From contig OX359248.1 in assembly GCA_947179485.1 (NCBI GenBank), forward strand, positions 55,376,386 to 55,440,385: a stretch of 64,000 bases of DNA. The letters run 5' to 3'. This DNA comes from Allacma fusca. Lineage: Eukaryota > Arthropoda > Collembola > Symphypleona > Sminthuridae. The notes beneath the pieces are model-generated. The model was given only the letters and a program-made list of their open reading frames with translations. It had not been told where the DNA came from and made no database searches. This document shows, one piece after another, positions 52,634 to 62,375 of this stretch. The position numbers and the translations under genes are program-made. Every line of letters begins with the position of its first letter. Positions within the stretch are counted from its first letter, which is position 1.

Positions 52634-52651
52634 TGGTGGCCCATGTCAAAG
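52634..52651 (+). other. Primer-binding site
   Basis: TGGTGGCCCATGTCAAAG begins with TGG directly after the LTR, as needed to pair with the CCA end of a tRNA. The priming tRNA was not identified. Confidence 0.7.
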
Positions 52652-53177
52652 ACTTTTCACCAGTTTGCCCGTGAATAAGTCACCCGAATAGCTCTCAGAT
52701 TAGGCTCCCCGGGTTAAAAGCGCAATAATTAAGAAAAAAGTTTGAGATTTTGGCATACATTTGAGATTGAATTTTAACATGAGGTTTGTCTAACGGTTGA
52801 TTTTATTGCCGTCTCGAGAATTTTTAAGGACTTGTAGATTGCAACTACTGAAGTCAGGTGGACCAAGTGGCGAAAACTGCTGTCTTGGACTACCCCCGAT
52901 TCTACTCTCCTGGCCCACGGCGGTTCCGAGGATTGAGTCATTGTTCGCAGAGGATTTGCCTGCCTGTACAAGATTTTGCAGAGGATTTGCCTGCCTTACT
53001 GGATTTTTGCAGAGGACCTTTTCCTGCTTTCAAGTTTTCCACAGAAGATTTTCCTGTGTGTGTTGTGTTGACAGAGTGATTTTCCTGTCTAAGTGTTTAA
53101 GTGATTTATTATTTTGGTCATATCAAGACTTACTGATGTTTTACTGGAAAAAGGTACGTAAATAATTATGGTGTTTT
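52652..53177 (+). other. Retrotransposon leader
   Basis: Untranslated leader between primer-binding site and first ORF. It contains three imperfect copies of a GCAGAGGATTTGCCTGCC-like unit at about 52948-53060. It is open in more than one frame by chance, but no start-codon frame with family similarity was seen. Confidence 0.6.
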
Positions 53178-53594
53178 ATGTCTGGCTCAAAACAGCCTCC
53201 AAAGAAACCCCTTGCATCTCAGTCATCAATTTCACCTCCACCTCAAGGTCGTTCAACTCGTTCAAATTCTAACCCTGACATTTTAGATAAAGATCAATTA
53301 GCTAAGGTTTTAAAGGCTGCTCGTAAGCGCCAACCTGTAACTACAGTTTCAAGTAGCACAGCACAGACTCCTCCAACTACTACAACTGTTCCATTAATTC
53401 CACCCCTTAAAACCAAAACTACTAAACCTACTCCTAGTGCTAGTTTTACTCAAAGTGCTTCGCAGAAAAATGCAAAACGTGCTTCTCGTAAATTTAAGAT
53501 CCCACCTCCGGTAATAAATTTATGTGATTTATTTCAAGAACCTAGTGGTTATTTTTCAACAGTTTACGATGATCCAAGATACCATACAAGATGA
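53178..53594 (+). CDS. Retrotransposon ORF0, basic Ser/Pro/Thr-rich (138 aa)
   Basis: Starts ATG and ends TGA, with the last four bases ATGA shared with the gag start at 53591. It is rich in Ser, Pro, Thr and Lys and has basic clusters (SQKNAKRASRKFK). No known domain. The ATGA overlap suggests that gag is translated by re-initiation or a -1 shift from this frame, so it may act as an N-terminal extension of Gag. No homologue is recognised by eye; it could be an N-terminal matrix-like region split off by a frame change. Confidence 0.7.
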   Translation: MSGSKQPPKKPLASQSSISPPPQGRSTRSNSNPDILDKDQLAKVLKAARKRQPVTTVSSSTAQTPPTTTTVPLIPPLKTKTTKPTPSASFTQSASQKNAKRASRKFKIPPPVINLCDLFQEPSGYFSTVYDDPRYHTR

Positions 53595-54685
53595 CGACGA
53601 ATACCCCCACTATCGTCATTCAAACCCCTCCAGCGAATTCGTTTCTTAATTTTAAGAAAACTAATCAATTTGATCCGGCAAATCATGATGTTTTTGATTT
53701 TATTATGGATTTGGAGCGGATTATTGGATTACTTAAATGGGATTGGGCGGAGTTACAAAATAATCTCCCCAATTTATTATTCCCTGATCCATTTCTTTGG
53801 CTACAGGGTGAAATTAGACGTACAGGTTCCACTGTAGTAGATATTCCCACTATGTATACAGCTCTTCGAGAGAGATACGGTAAAAGCCGTCTAGTTTATT
53901 TGCACCAACTTAAATCAAAAGTTCAGGTAGAAAAAGAGTCATGTGCAAAATTTTTGTATGCTATGGATACACTTTGTTCCCGATATGATGCAAACATGCC
54001 CGTCGCTGATAGAGTGGCTTGGGGCATTTCGGGACTACTCCCAAAATACGCCCAAGCTACTAGCGGCTTGAGTTTTACAAGTATCGCAGCCCTTGTTAGA
54101 TTTTGCGAACATCGTGAATTTCAACAAGAAGCTACTCCTATGCCCGATACTACTGCTAAATTATTAGCTTTGGAAGAACAAATCAAAAAGTTAACCACAA
54201 CTGATGCCCCACACGCTCAAGTTAAAGCATTAAATGGTAACCCACCTGCTCAACGTAATAATAGTCGTCGCGGACGAGGCGGTGGCAGAAATAATAATAA
54301 TGGTCCTCCTCGTAACAATAATAATCAAAATAATGGTAATAATAATAATCCCAACCCTGCTCGTGGGCTTCAATGCTATAATTGCAACAAATTTGGTCAT
54401 TTTGCTCGCGACTGCCGGTCGGGAAATGGGCAGAGGGGACCCAACAATCAGAACCAGGGTCCCCAAAACAATCAAAATCGACAACAATTCCAGAACCGCA
54501 ACAATGGTCAACGGAATTACCAAAACAACAATTTCCGCCGCAACAACAATTACAATCCCAACAATCGCCAGAATGTTCAAAGAGTGGAACTTGCTTTTGC
54601 GCCTCCTCAACAGGCTGCAGTTCCCCAGCAAGTCCAAGCAAATCCCACTCTACAGTCATACCCACAGATTACTTACCCTCTGTAA
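53591..54685 (+). CDS. gag: Gag with one CCHC zinc knuckle (364 aa)
   Basis: Structural protein that would form the virus-like particle and package element RNA. Residues about 15-200 resemble the Ty3/Gypsy Gag capsid domain, helical, including FLWLQGEIRR, YTALRERYGKSR and VADRVAWGISGLLPKYA. A very Asn/Arg/Gly-rich tail begins near residue 220, interrupted by a zinc knuckle CYNCNKFGHFARDC (C262, C265, H270, C275), and continues as an Asn/Gln-rich low-complexity region. The ATG overlaps the ORF0 stop. Pol lies in the -1 frame and is already open at 54382, giving at least a 300-base overlap in which a programmed shift could occur; I did not find a standard slippery heptamer. Confidence 0.93.
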   Translation: MTTNTPTIVIQTPPANSFLNFKKTNQFDPANHDVFDFIMDLERIIGLLKWDWAELQNNLPNLLFPDPFLWLQGEIRRTGSTVVDIPTMYTALRERYGKSRLVYLHQLKSKVQVEKESCAKFLYAMDTLCSRYDANMPVADRVAWGISGLLPKYAQATSGLSFTSIAALVRFCEHREFQQEATPMPDTTAKLLALEEQIKKLTTTDAPHAQVKALNGNPPAQRNNSRRGRGGGRNNNNGPPRNNNNQNNGNNNNPNPARGLQCYNCNKFGHFARDCRSGNGQRGPNNQNQGPQNNQNRQQFQNRNNGQRNYQNNNFRRNNNYNPNNRQNVQRVELAFAPPQQAAVPQQVQANPTLQSYPQITYPL

Positions 54686-56508
54686 ATGTATTAAGTGCTA
54701 CACATTGCCCCTACATCATATGCTATTTTACCTCAGTGACAATTGATGCTTTAGTTGATACTGGTGCTACACATACATTGATTTTACGAAGTGCAGTGCC
54801 AGCTGAGTGTAAAATTTTACCAAGCCCTCCCTGTCATATAATGACAGCTGACAAAACCAAACTTAAAACTTCCAGTGTAGTAACTTTGTGTTTTAAGCTA
54901 GATAATATTAATTACAAGACTACAGCTCATGTGTTAGATACTCTCACCCCCTCATTCATTTTAGGGTGTGCATTCCTCAAACAATACACATTGGTTGTAG
55001 ATGTTAGTCGTAGTATTATGTATAATTCACAAGTGACCCATTATCTTCGTAGTCATGCATACAATGAAGTGTGCTCAGTGGAATGTGGATGTTCATTACC
55101 AGTGAAGTCCTTGTTTACTATTAACCTTCCTCCTCGACGTCAAATGTACATTCCAACCACAGACATGAATTCCACTCATTCATGTGCGTTCATTCCCAGC
55201 CCGACAGTAGAAAAACAACTTCAAGTTATTTTTCCTCCTGTCATCAACCATAGTAAAAATGTTTTATTGGCTTCCAATGTGTCTCGCTCTCCTCAACTTA
55301 TTGTTGCAGGCACAATTTTAGGTTACTCACAACGGTATGAGTTTGTACAAGCCCTCTCATCTGTCCCAGTTATTCCCTCTGAAATTAAACCATTGACTAC
55401 TGAACAACTTGCAGTTATCAATATTAATTCTCAACTTACCCCAGACCAGCGTCATGCTATTATTCAACTTTTAAATCGGTATTCTTATCTTTTTGCATGG
55501 AGCATTAATGATTTACAGGCTTGCATTCTCCCTCCTATGCGTATACAGTTGAACTCGGATGTTCCAGTTCAGTCTAAACCGTATAGACTCAGTCCCCTTG
55601 AACGTGAAATATTAAAAGGTGAACTTGACAAACTCATACAGGCTAATATTATAGTCCCGTGTGAGTCTTCCAATTATTCAACCCCAGTGTTTTTAGTTCG
55701 ACAAAAATTAAATAAATGGAGATTAGTGTGTGATTTTACCAAATTAAACAAAATCACTAAAGATGAGTTATTTCCTCTCCCCCGCATTGATGATTTACTT
55801 TTTCAGCTCCGACACGCAAAGTACTTTTCCCCCTTGGATTTATTTAGCGGCTATTATCAGGCTCTGATTCATCCTGATGATAGACACTTATGCGCTATTA
55901 TTACAGAATTTGGTATATACATGTACCTCCGCGTATGTTTCGGTCTCAAAAATGCTCCGGCCTATTTTCAAAAATTAGCTATAGCAACTTTGGGACGCTT
56001 ACGCTATACTCATGCTGTATCATATATAGATGATATCATTCCTTACAGTCGTGATTTTCCTTCTCATTTAGTCGCCCTTGAATTAGTTTTTCAAGCATTA
56101 TCCAGAGTTAATTTTCGGCTCAGTCCATGGAAATGTAATTTTGCTATGCAAGAGCATATTATTTTTGGATTTTATTTGACCCAACAAGGATTAACTACGG
56201 AACCGGCTAAAGTGGCTGCTATAATGCGCCAGCCGAAACCCAATAATTTAGATACTCTTCGAAAATTTTTGGATACTATAGGTTATTACCGAAGATTTAT
56301 TTTAGGCTTTGCTCAGATTGCAGCTCCATTACAGAGCTTACTCAAAAAACATTCTTTGTACCATTGGTCCAAAGATTGTGATGAGTCTTTTGAAAATCTC
56401 AAACAGGCAGTGTGTAAAGCTCCTGTATTGAAACATTATGATGAGAATCGTCCATGTTTATTGTACACGGATGCGAGCAACCTTGCAATTGCAGGGATTC
56501 TCCACTAA
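54686..56508 (+). pseudogene. pol: Pol part 1: protease, reverse transcriptase, start of RNase H
   Basis: The frame continues from within gag (open since 54382, -1 relative to gag). The aspartic protease active site is LVDTGATHT (Asp at 54757), and a flap/ILG-like IILGCAFL follows. RT begins near 55450 with IQLLNRYSYLFAW, PYRLSPLE, FLVRQKLNKWRLVCDFTKLN, FSGYYQ, FGLKNAPAYFQ and the catalytic YIDD (56023-56034). The connection domain (TIGYYRRFI) and RNase H start (LLYTDAS) follow. The frame ends at an in-frame TAA at 56506-56508, inside RNase H. All catalytic residues before the break are present. The -1 relation to gag is normal for the group; the stop is not. Confidence 0.93.
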
Positions 56509-57879
56509 CAGTTTGAGGATGGAGAGCATCCCGTTTATTATGTCTCTCGTGCACTCACTCCTACGGAGAAAAATTGGAGTGTCACTGAGAAAGAGTGTCT
56601 TGCTGTTGTATTCTCCACGAAAAAGTTACGTGAATTTTTATTTTTAAAGCCTTTTACTATTGTAACTGACCATCATGCATTATGCTTTTTAAAGTGTCAG
56701 CGTGACCCTACTGCTAGACTTACGAAAATGTCTATAATATTACAGGAGTATAGATATGTCATACGTTATAAAAAAGGCTCTCTCCACAGGAATGTGGATG
56801 GCGTCTCCCGTTGTCCCTATGCCCTGTCTAGTGATACACAATCTGAAGAAGATTTAATTTTACCAGGTTTTCATTCTTCGCTCATTACTCCTTTTGATCC
56901 TTTAATTAATCCTGAGGACTTGAAACATGCTCAAACAATTGATCCTGTTTTACAAGGATTATTAACAAAAAAGCGCTCAAAAGTTACTTCCAACAATGAT
57001 GGTGTGTATTTTATTCAGTTTAATCCTCGGCAACCTAATTTACTTTTAGTCCCTAAGGCTTTGATTCCCACATTATTACATAATGCCCATAATCATCCCT
57101 TAGCAGGTCATCTAAGTTTTCGTAGATGTTTGGCAAGGATCCGTCCCTATTATTGGTGGCGATCCATGACCGCGGACACTTTTAAGCATTGCTCACAATG
57201 CCCCGAGTGCCAAAGTCGCCAACATCAGACTCGTCTACGGATGGACAGTCTTAAAATAATTCCTATAAAAATCCCCGCTAGTACTTACGCGATGGATTTA
57301 TTAGGCCCCTTTAAAGAAACTCCTAGAGGTAATAAATATTTGTTAGTTTTAACAGACTTGTTTACAAAATGGGTTCATGTTTCATTGCTTCCTGTCAAAG
57401 ATGCTGCGAATGTTTCCATGCATCTCGAACAATTTATTTTAACTTTTCCAGGCATGTCCACATTAATTTCTGATGGTGCCGCTGAATTTAAGTCGGCAGT
57501 TGTGCAAAAGTTAACGCAACAGTTTAACATTACTCATAATTTTAGTGTGCCCTTTCACCCCCGGTCTCATGGCGCCGTGGAAAGAGTGAACCAAACTTTA
57601 GCAATAATGCTTAGTAAGTTTGTTTCAGATAATCAAGATAATTGGGACGTCTACGTTCCATATGTAATTGCTGCTTACAATACCAGTGAGCATTCGGTTA
57701 CAAAAATTTCCCCTTTCCAAGCATTTTTCGGGCGCCAGCCTCCAGCTCCCATGCTAAACTCGATCCCTAATTCTCTTTTAAGTATTACTCAGTTGAGTCC
57801 GAATCAAGTAAAAATTTATGCATCAGCGAATTGCTCAATTAATTCGCAAAGCTCATATTCAGGCCAAGGAAACATTTGA
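56509..57879 (+). pseudogene. pol: Pol part 2: RNase H remainder and integrase core
   Basis: Same frame as part 1, after the TAA. RNase H continues through YYVSRALTPTEKNWSVTEKE and TDHHAL. The integrase zinc domain HHCC is visible (HNAHNHPLAGH ... CSQCPEC), followed by the catalytic DD35E triad: Asp at 57295 (MDLLGPF), Asp at 57472 (SDGAAEF) and Glu at 57580 (GAVERVNQ), with exactly 35 residues between the last two. Near 57815 the reading frame must change by one base to follow the family sequence, at an A run; the original frame runs on to a stop at 57879. Confidence 0.92.
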
Positions 57880-58318
57880 TGCGCAATACAGACCCTTTGA
57901 ATATAAAGTTGGTTCCCACGTTAGATTTTACTTACCACAGCGTAAAGTTGGTCTTTCCGATAAATTACTCTGTAGGTGGATAGGCCCCTATACAATTGTA
58001 AGCATAGATAAGAACAATAATGCTGAGCTAGTTTTAACATTCCCTTCTCAAAGGTTGCGACCTAATGTCCGGTGTCATCTTTCACAGCTCAAGCTTATAA
58101 GTTTAGATTTAGGTAATGGTATAATACACCCTGAGTATGTATACACAAGTGATGACCAAGATGAGTTTAACTCTTGGCTCAGTCATTTTCACTCCCCGAC
58201 TCGCCTGACATTTCCACTCCATCATCATCTTCTAAAAGTGCGACTCGTGTTCCAGTTTTGCCCAAAGTTTCGTCTCCATCTAAACTCCCACTTCCGGTGC
58301 GAAAGTCTCAGCGATTGA
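57818..58318 (+). pseudogene. pol: Pol part 3: integrase C-terminal domain (GPY/F)
   Basis: Continues the integrase in another frame after the break near 57815. HQRIAQLIRKAHIQAKETFD is the usual linker helix; GSHVRFYLPQ and RWIGPYTI form the GPY/F module of Ty3/Gypsy integrases, followed by HLSQLKL. No chromodomain is evident after it. The frame ends at 58318, and its last 50 residues look unlike conserved integrase. Confidence 0.88.
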
Positions 58319-58384
58319 TTGATAAAGCTAAACGTGTATAATTTTTGCCATATTTACTTTTGTCTTCCCACTGTCATTTTACAC

Positions 58385-59521
58385 ATGCATCGTAATGAAT
58401 CCTTCATCCCCCAACTCTTCAGCACCCCCTCAATATCCGACTCTCCAAGGCCAACTGACTCCTATGACTACGCTGGGAGTCCGGCCGATATTCAAATTAG
58501 GAGAGAACCCTTGGTCGCAGTTAGCTTCGGTTACACTCCCTACTCCATCCAATATCCCAGTTTATTGTCCGGTGGCCGAGTGTATTGTAAAAATTTTTCC
58601 CCTTCAGTTTTCGGATGCAACTGGACAAGTCATTGCTGCAACGGATTTTTCAGTTCCCATTTACTCCAGAATTTTTCGTCACGTCGCCCTGGGACTTGTG
58701 TTACCCAGTGCTGTGCCCTTGCTCATAGATCAATTGAGAGGTGCTTATTGTGCGGCAGCGTACCGCCAGGCTATAACATGGAAACAATTGTTACATCAAA
58801 TGAGGGATTCCCCAGCGGAATTCGTTCTGTCCACTCCAGTGATTTTAGTGGACCCTCAAATCCACATATAAGTTTTTACCCAGTCAACACTCGAGCATCT
58901 CAAGGCAGTTCCGAAACAACGGAAGTTGCTCCCTACCTCGAGTCCTCTAACAAATGCGAAATATCATTGCCACAGTCGCCCGCCTATTCAAATACCAGCT
59001 CCGAGTCACTCGCGAGCTCCGTTTTTAGTAGTTCCGCCAGAGATTCACCCCAACCCGGTACCTCCGGCGTGCCAAGATTTTTCTACCCCCAAAGTGACTC
59101 ACCCCCAGTGCCAGTTCAAAAATCTGTCATTATCCGACCCGCTCAAAGCGATCCAATTCGCGTGCGGAACGAGGCTCCTGCATATCGCCTTCCCTCCTTC
59201 GAAGTGCTCCGTTCGGGACTTTCGTCCACGACAGTTTCTTCCACGACGAGCACGATGAGCCGGCCTCCGCTCTCTTCGGAGAATCCGCCTCATCACCGGG
59301 AATCATCGTCCCACCTTCCGGGGACTCCTCCGATGACTTGGTCACATATGTCTCCACAGTTCCTGCTAAACGACCGAGGAGAATTTGTGGCCTCTCCACA
59401 AAGTTCACCACGCTCTGTGTTTTCTTCCTCATCTGCTCCGGCGGAGCGGCCCCACTACCCCCGCCCGGAGGATGGAACAGCTTACCATCCCTCACACATG
59501 GATTCAGTCTCTCCAAAATGA
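58385..59521 (+). CDS. Retrotransposon post-pol frame Y (Ser/Pro-rich, up to 378 aa)
   Basis: Open from an ATG ten bases before ORF X, in a different frame. The first half overlaps X and is probably its shadow. The second half (from about 58870) is Ser/Pro-rich, with patches such as DSPQPGTSG, and is the most plausible reading there. Its stop TGA overlaps the first ATG of the next frame as ATGA, the same arrangement as ORF0/gag. X may connect to the back half of Y by a -1 shift near 58870, but this is inference. Confidence 0.4.
   Translation: MHRNESFIPQLFSTPSISDSPRPTDSYDYAGSPADIQIRREPLVAVSFGYTPYSIQYPSLLSGGRVYCKNFSPSVFGCNWTSHCCNGFFSSHLLQNFSSRRPGTCVTQCCALAHRSIERCLLCGSVPPGYNMETIVTSNEGFPSGIRSVHSSDFSGPSNPHISFYPVNTRASQGSSETTEVAPYLESSNKCEISLPQSPAYSNTSSESLASSVFSSSARDSPQPGTSGVPRFFYPQSDSPPVPVQKSVIIRPAQSDPIRVRNEAPAYRLPSFEVLRSGLSSTTVSSTTSTMSRPPLSSENPPHHRESSSHLPGTPPMTWSHMSPQFLLNDRGEFVASPQSSPRSVFSSSSAPAERPHYPRPEDGTAYHPSHMDSVSPK
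58395..58871 (+). CDS. Retrotransposon post-pol ORF X (158 aa)
   Basis: Follows pol by 77 bases. After a Pro/Ser-rich start it has a globular-looking, moderately hydrophobic part (including GQVIAATDFSVPIYSRIF and LGLVLPSAVPLLIDQL) with three cysteines. There is no signal peptide or convincing membrane anchor. It overlaps frame Y. The amino-acid texture is more protein-like than that of Y in the shared stretch. No family recognised; a role as an accessory or structural product is only a guess. Confidence 0.5.
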   Translation: MNPSSPNSSAPPQYPTLQGQLTPMTTLGVRPIFKLGENPWSQLASVTLPTPSNIPVYCPVAECIVKIFPLQFSDATGQVIAATDFSVPIYSRIFRHVALGLVLPSAVPLLIDQLRGAYCAAAYRQAITWKQLLHQMRDSPAEFVLSTPVILVDPQIHI

Positions 59522-60255
59522 ACAAGCAACAGGCTATTTCCAACCAAAAATTGGTAATTCCTCCTCAAAGGTCAGTAAGTATTAACACACTTCATTCTAA
59601 AGTTGCCCCAAATCCTTTTCTCACTGACATAAATAAGAAAAAGCGTGCTAATGCATTAAAAGCGATGGCTCTTGGAGCCGGTTTTGTGCTTGCTCCTCCC
59701 GTAATTTCTAAAGTGCTTGATTTTGTGCCTTCACCTTCTAATACCTTCAATCAAAATCTTTCTCCACATCAACTTCTCAAAGAAGATGTTACTAGTGCGA
59801 GTGAATGTGTTAATTTCAGCCCTAACGTGACCTTGTCTATCATGGAACAAGCCATACAAGATTTCAAGCTACTCCAACTCATGATGATTGCCGACCCTAA
59901 AACTTTCAACCTTGAAGATGTTGTAAAGTCCACCAAAGCTACACCAGCCCCTCCGACTGCACAAGAGCAGTCTTTGAAACTTCCAGTCATCCCTGCCGTC
60001 ATTCCAACCCCTCAACTTGAAGTTGGCCTCGGCACCGGTGAATATAATTTGGAATTCAGAATTTTCTCCATAACTGGTATTGTTTTCTTTACTCTTTTTG
60101 GTTTACTTTTAATCCTTTACGGTTGTTACCGTTATCGCCGCACTTCTTCGCGTCAACACGGACACCTCCAGCAGGCCGTCTTCGTGTCAACTCCTGAAGA
60201 TAATAACAACGCCCAGCATCCTGCTCCCGTTGTTACCTTCCCCCGTGCTTATTGA
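59518..60255 (+). CDS. Retrotransposon membrane-anchored ORF Z (245 aa from first ATG)
   Basis: The first ATG is at 59518, but the frame is open from about 59098 and includes a short hydrophobic stretch (TLCVFFLICSG, about 59407-59439) that could be a signal peptide if a spliced RNA entered upstream. It has an NVT glycosylation site (about 59825), an amphipathic Ala/Gly patch (LKAMALGAGFVLAPPVIS) and one strong C-terminal membrane segment (ITGIVFFTLFGLLLILYG, about 60070-60123) followed by a basic tail. This is the layout of a type I membrane protein, as in envelope-like genes, but no fusion peptide, furin site or envelope family was recognised. Function unknown. Confidence 0.6.
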   Translation: MNKQQAISNQKLVIPPQRSVSINTLHSKVAPNPFLTDINKKKRANALKAMALGAGFVLAPPVISKVLDFVPSPSNTFNQNLSPHQLLKEDVTSASECVNFSPNVTLSIMEQAIQDFKLLQLMMIADPKTFNLEDVVKSTKATPAPPTAQEQSLKLPVIPAVIPTPQLEVGLGTGEYNLEFRIFSITGIVFFTLFGLLLILYGCYRYRRTSSRQHGHLQQAVFVSTPEDNNNAQHPAPVVTFPRAY

Positions 60256-60295
60256 CTTTCATCAATAAAGTGCCTTGTGTATATAAAAGTGTGGT

Positions 60296-61099
60296 GTTAA
60301 AAATATTTTAGTCAGTGCATTTAGTGCTTAGAATTATGAAATTATTCAAATTGTCATAGTTTTAAGTGGCTTCCCGTAGTGAAGCAAACTTGATAATGCC
60401 TTCCTTGTAAATTATCAAGTGTGCGTATAGATGAAAAATACAAAACCAATCTTTTGTCTCTCTTTTCTCTTGCTGTAACTATCTATTCTATCATTTTCAG
60501 GTTTGTACTTACAAGTACTTATTATGGTATCATTTTGACATAATTTTGGTCATTTATATTTTATTCATGATAACATTGTTCACATTTTGAGGACAAAATG
60601 TTTTTCCCGGACCCCGGGATGTAAGGTATAAATACATAGTTGTAAGAAGTGTAGTTGTAAGAAGTGATTTTAGTCATGTAATAAAATTGTTATTAGTGTT
60701 AAAAATATTTTAGTCAGTGCATTTAGTGCTTAGAATTATGAAATTATTCAAATTTTCATAGTTTTAAGTGGCTTCCCGTAGTGAAGCAAACTTGATAATG
60801 CCTTCCTTGTAAATTATCAAGTGTGCGTATAGATGAAAAATACAAAACCAATCTTTTGTCTCTCTTTTCTCTTGCTGTAACTATCTATTCTATCATTTTC
60901 AGGTTTGTACTTACAAGTAATTATTATGGTATCATTTTGACATAATTTTGGTCATTTATATTTTATTCATGATAAAATTGTTCACATTTTGAGGACAAAA
61001 TGTTTTTCCCGGACCCCGGGATGTAAGGTATAAATACATAGTTGTAAGAAGTGTAGTTGTAAGAAGTGATTTTAGTCATGTAATAAAATTGTTATTAGT
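60296..61099 (+). repeat. 402-bp tandem duplication spanning 3' UTR and LTR start
   Basis: Two copies, 60296-60697 and 60698-61099. Each holds about 324 bp of 3' untranslated sequence, the terminal CCCGGACCCCGGGA segment and about 78 bp of LTR start. The second copy's LTR part is the start of the true 3' LTR. The copies differ at three bases in the untranslated part. Both joints fall at GTTAAA, so the event used this short identity. Confidence 0.9.
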
Positions 61100-61556
61100 G
61101 TTAAAGCTCAGCTCTAGCTGCGTCTAGAGCAGAGTAAAGAATCCCTCACGAGGGACTTCTCACGCTCCACTTTTGGACGCGTCTCATCTCATGAAATGAT
61201 GTAATCATGCATGAATCACACACGACAGTGTTAAAGTGTGTGCAAATCTTATTTGCGAACTTCAGTCTTAGACTGAGAGTTATTCCTTTCTGTTTGATTT
61301 TTAGAATCCTCTGAGATTCCCCGTTTGTTCTATTTTTAAGTTTCTGAAGTTATTGTTGAAGTAATTATCATTTCGTTTTCAGTTTCCTTTTGAATAAATA
61401 ATCAGCCTTCGGGTTATGTTATTCAATCATTGTGTGGATTACATTTGAGACCTTTATTAATTGCTTTCATCCAATTAATTACATTTTTAGCACGATCTAT
61501 AGTTGATCAAGTTTGGAATGTTGCTCAAATGGAGTGACCTCATCTTGACCTTAATA
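61022..61556 (+). repeat. 3' LTR (535 bp)
   Basis: Same ends and length as the 5' LTR, with G instead of A at 61515. It is preceded by GACAAAATGTTTTTCCCGGA and the palindromic CCCGGACCCCGGG; a clean polypurine tract is not obvious. Confidence 0.95.
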
Positions 61557-61560
61557 ATAT
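61557..61560. other. Target duplication, right copy (ATAT)
   Basis: Matches the ATAT before the 5' LTR, confirming the element boundaries. Confidence 0.85.
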
Positions 61561-62304
61561 GTAATGTCAAATATCAAACCATACTACTTATTGTGTTGTA
61601 TTTGCACTTACGATTACTAATGTAACACTTCGCTAATGAGTGTTAAAGGAAGATCTTTTTATCATTCAACACAGTTGTACTTCAGTACTTTGCCATGCAA
61701 CTTTCCCTCTCAACACTATATTGTTACTCCACTAGCTCCATTTTTCACCCTTAATAAATACCCCCGCTTTAAGGCTTACTTTAATAGATTAGAACTGAAT
61801 CCAGATTCATTTCTCAAGTACTCGATCACATTTCATCCCAACATGTAAATTTGTATCCATGTAAATTTAAATGTAAGTAAGAAAATACAAGTGGATTATG
61901 TTTTGAAATAAATGCTTACAATTAGTGAAAAGATGATTCATTCCCATTTGTTCATTGGTTCTTAACTAACGTAAGCCGTATGTCAGTACATACGTTAAGC
62001 ACTCAAACAAATGTCTTTTGCCGACCATGGCATTAAGTGATGCTCACGTGGGAAAATCCTATTCAAAAGCATAAATTGACGGAGGATTTATATAGGATCC
62101 GTGAACACAAAATTGTTATCGACTCATTAGTATGGTAAAATATCATCTATAAAGATTTTTTCCGTCTCTTTAAAGGTACAAAAACATGGCCGGGTTTGTA
62201 GACAAAAACATTTGATTTTACGTCCTCACTGAAAAATAAGCTGATTTTGCTTTCTTGTGTAATGTGGAGAATACGTTTTCACACTGTAAAACGATAATTA
62301 TTTC

Positions 62305-62375
62305 AATGGGTACGGGTATCACTATGTAAAATGCCTGTACCCGTGGGTGCTGTACCCGAGTATTTTTGGGTACTT
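62305..62375. repeat. Small GGGTAC-word island
   Basis: GGGTACGGGTA followed by CTGTACCCGTGGGTGCTGTA and TTGGGTACTT, with words in both orientations. Probably a worn end of the same repeat family as the island at the right edge. Confidence 0.6.

Larger units (their letters stand above)
52099..61556 (+). mobile_element. Ty3/Gypsy LTR retrotransposon, 9458 bp, recent but with broken pol
   Basis: Full-length element: 5' LTR 52099-52633, primer-binding site, leader, short ORF0, gag, pol (protease, RT, RNase H, integrase), three further overlapping frames, a duplicated 3' segment and 3' LTR 61022-61556. Domain order with integrase after RNase H defines Ty3/Gypsy. The LTRs are the same length and differ only at 52592/61515, so insertion was recent. 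Pol nevertheless carries an in-frame stop at 56506-56508 and a one-base frame change near 57815, so this copy should not be autonomous unless these are sequencing errors or recoded. The single post-pol membrane-anchored frame is reminiscent of elements that acquired an envelope-like gene, but no envelope motif was recognised. Confidence 0.96.

Noticed and set aside
54222-54746. Long open frames on both strands over the gag tail
   Set aside because: They arise from the repetitive AAT/AAC codons of the Asn-rich Gag tail and have low-complexity Ile/Thr or Tyr/Cys composition.
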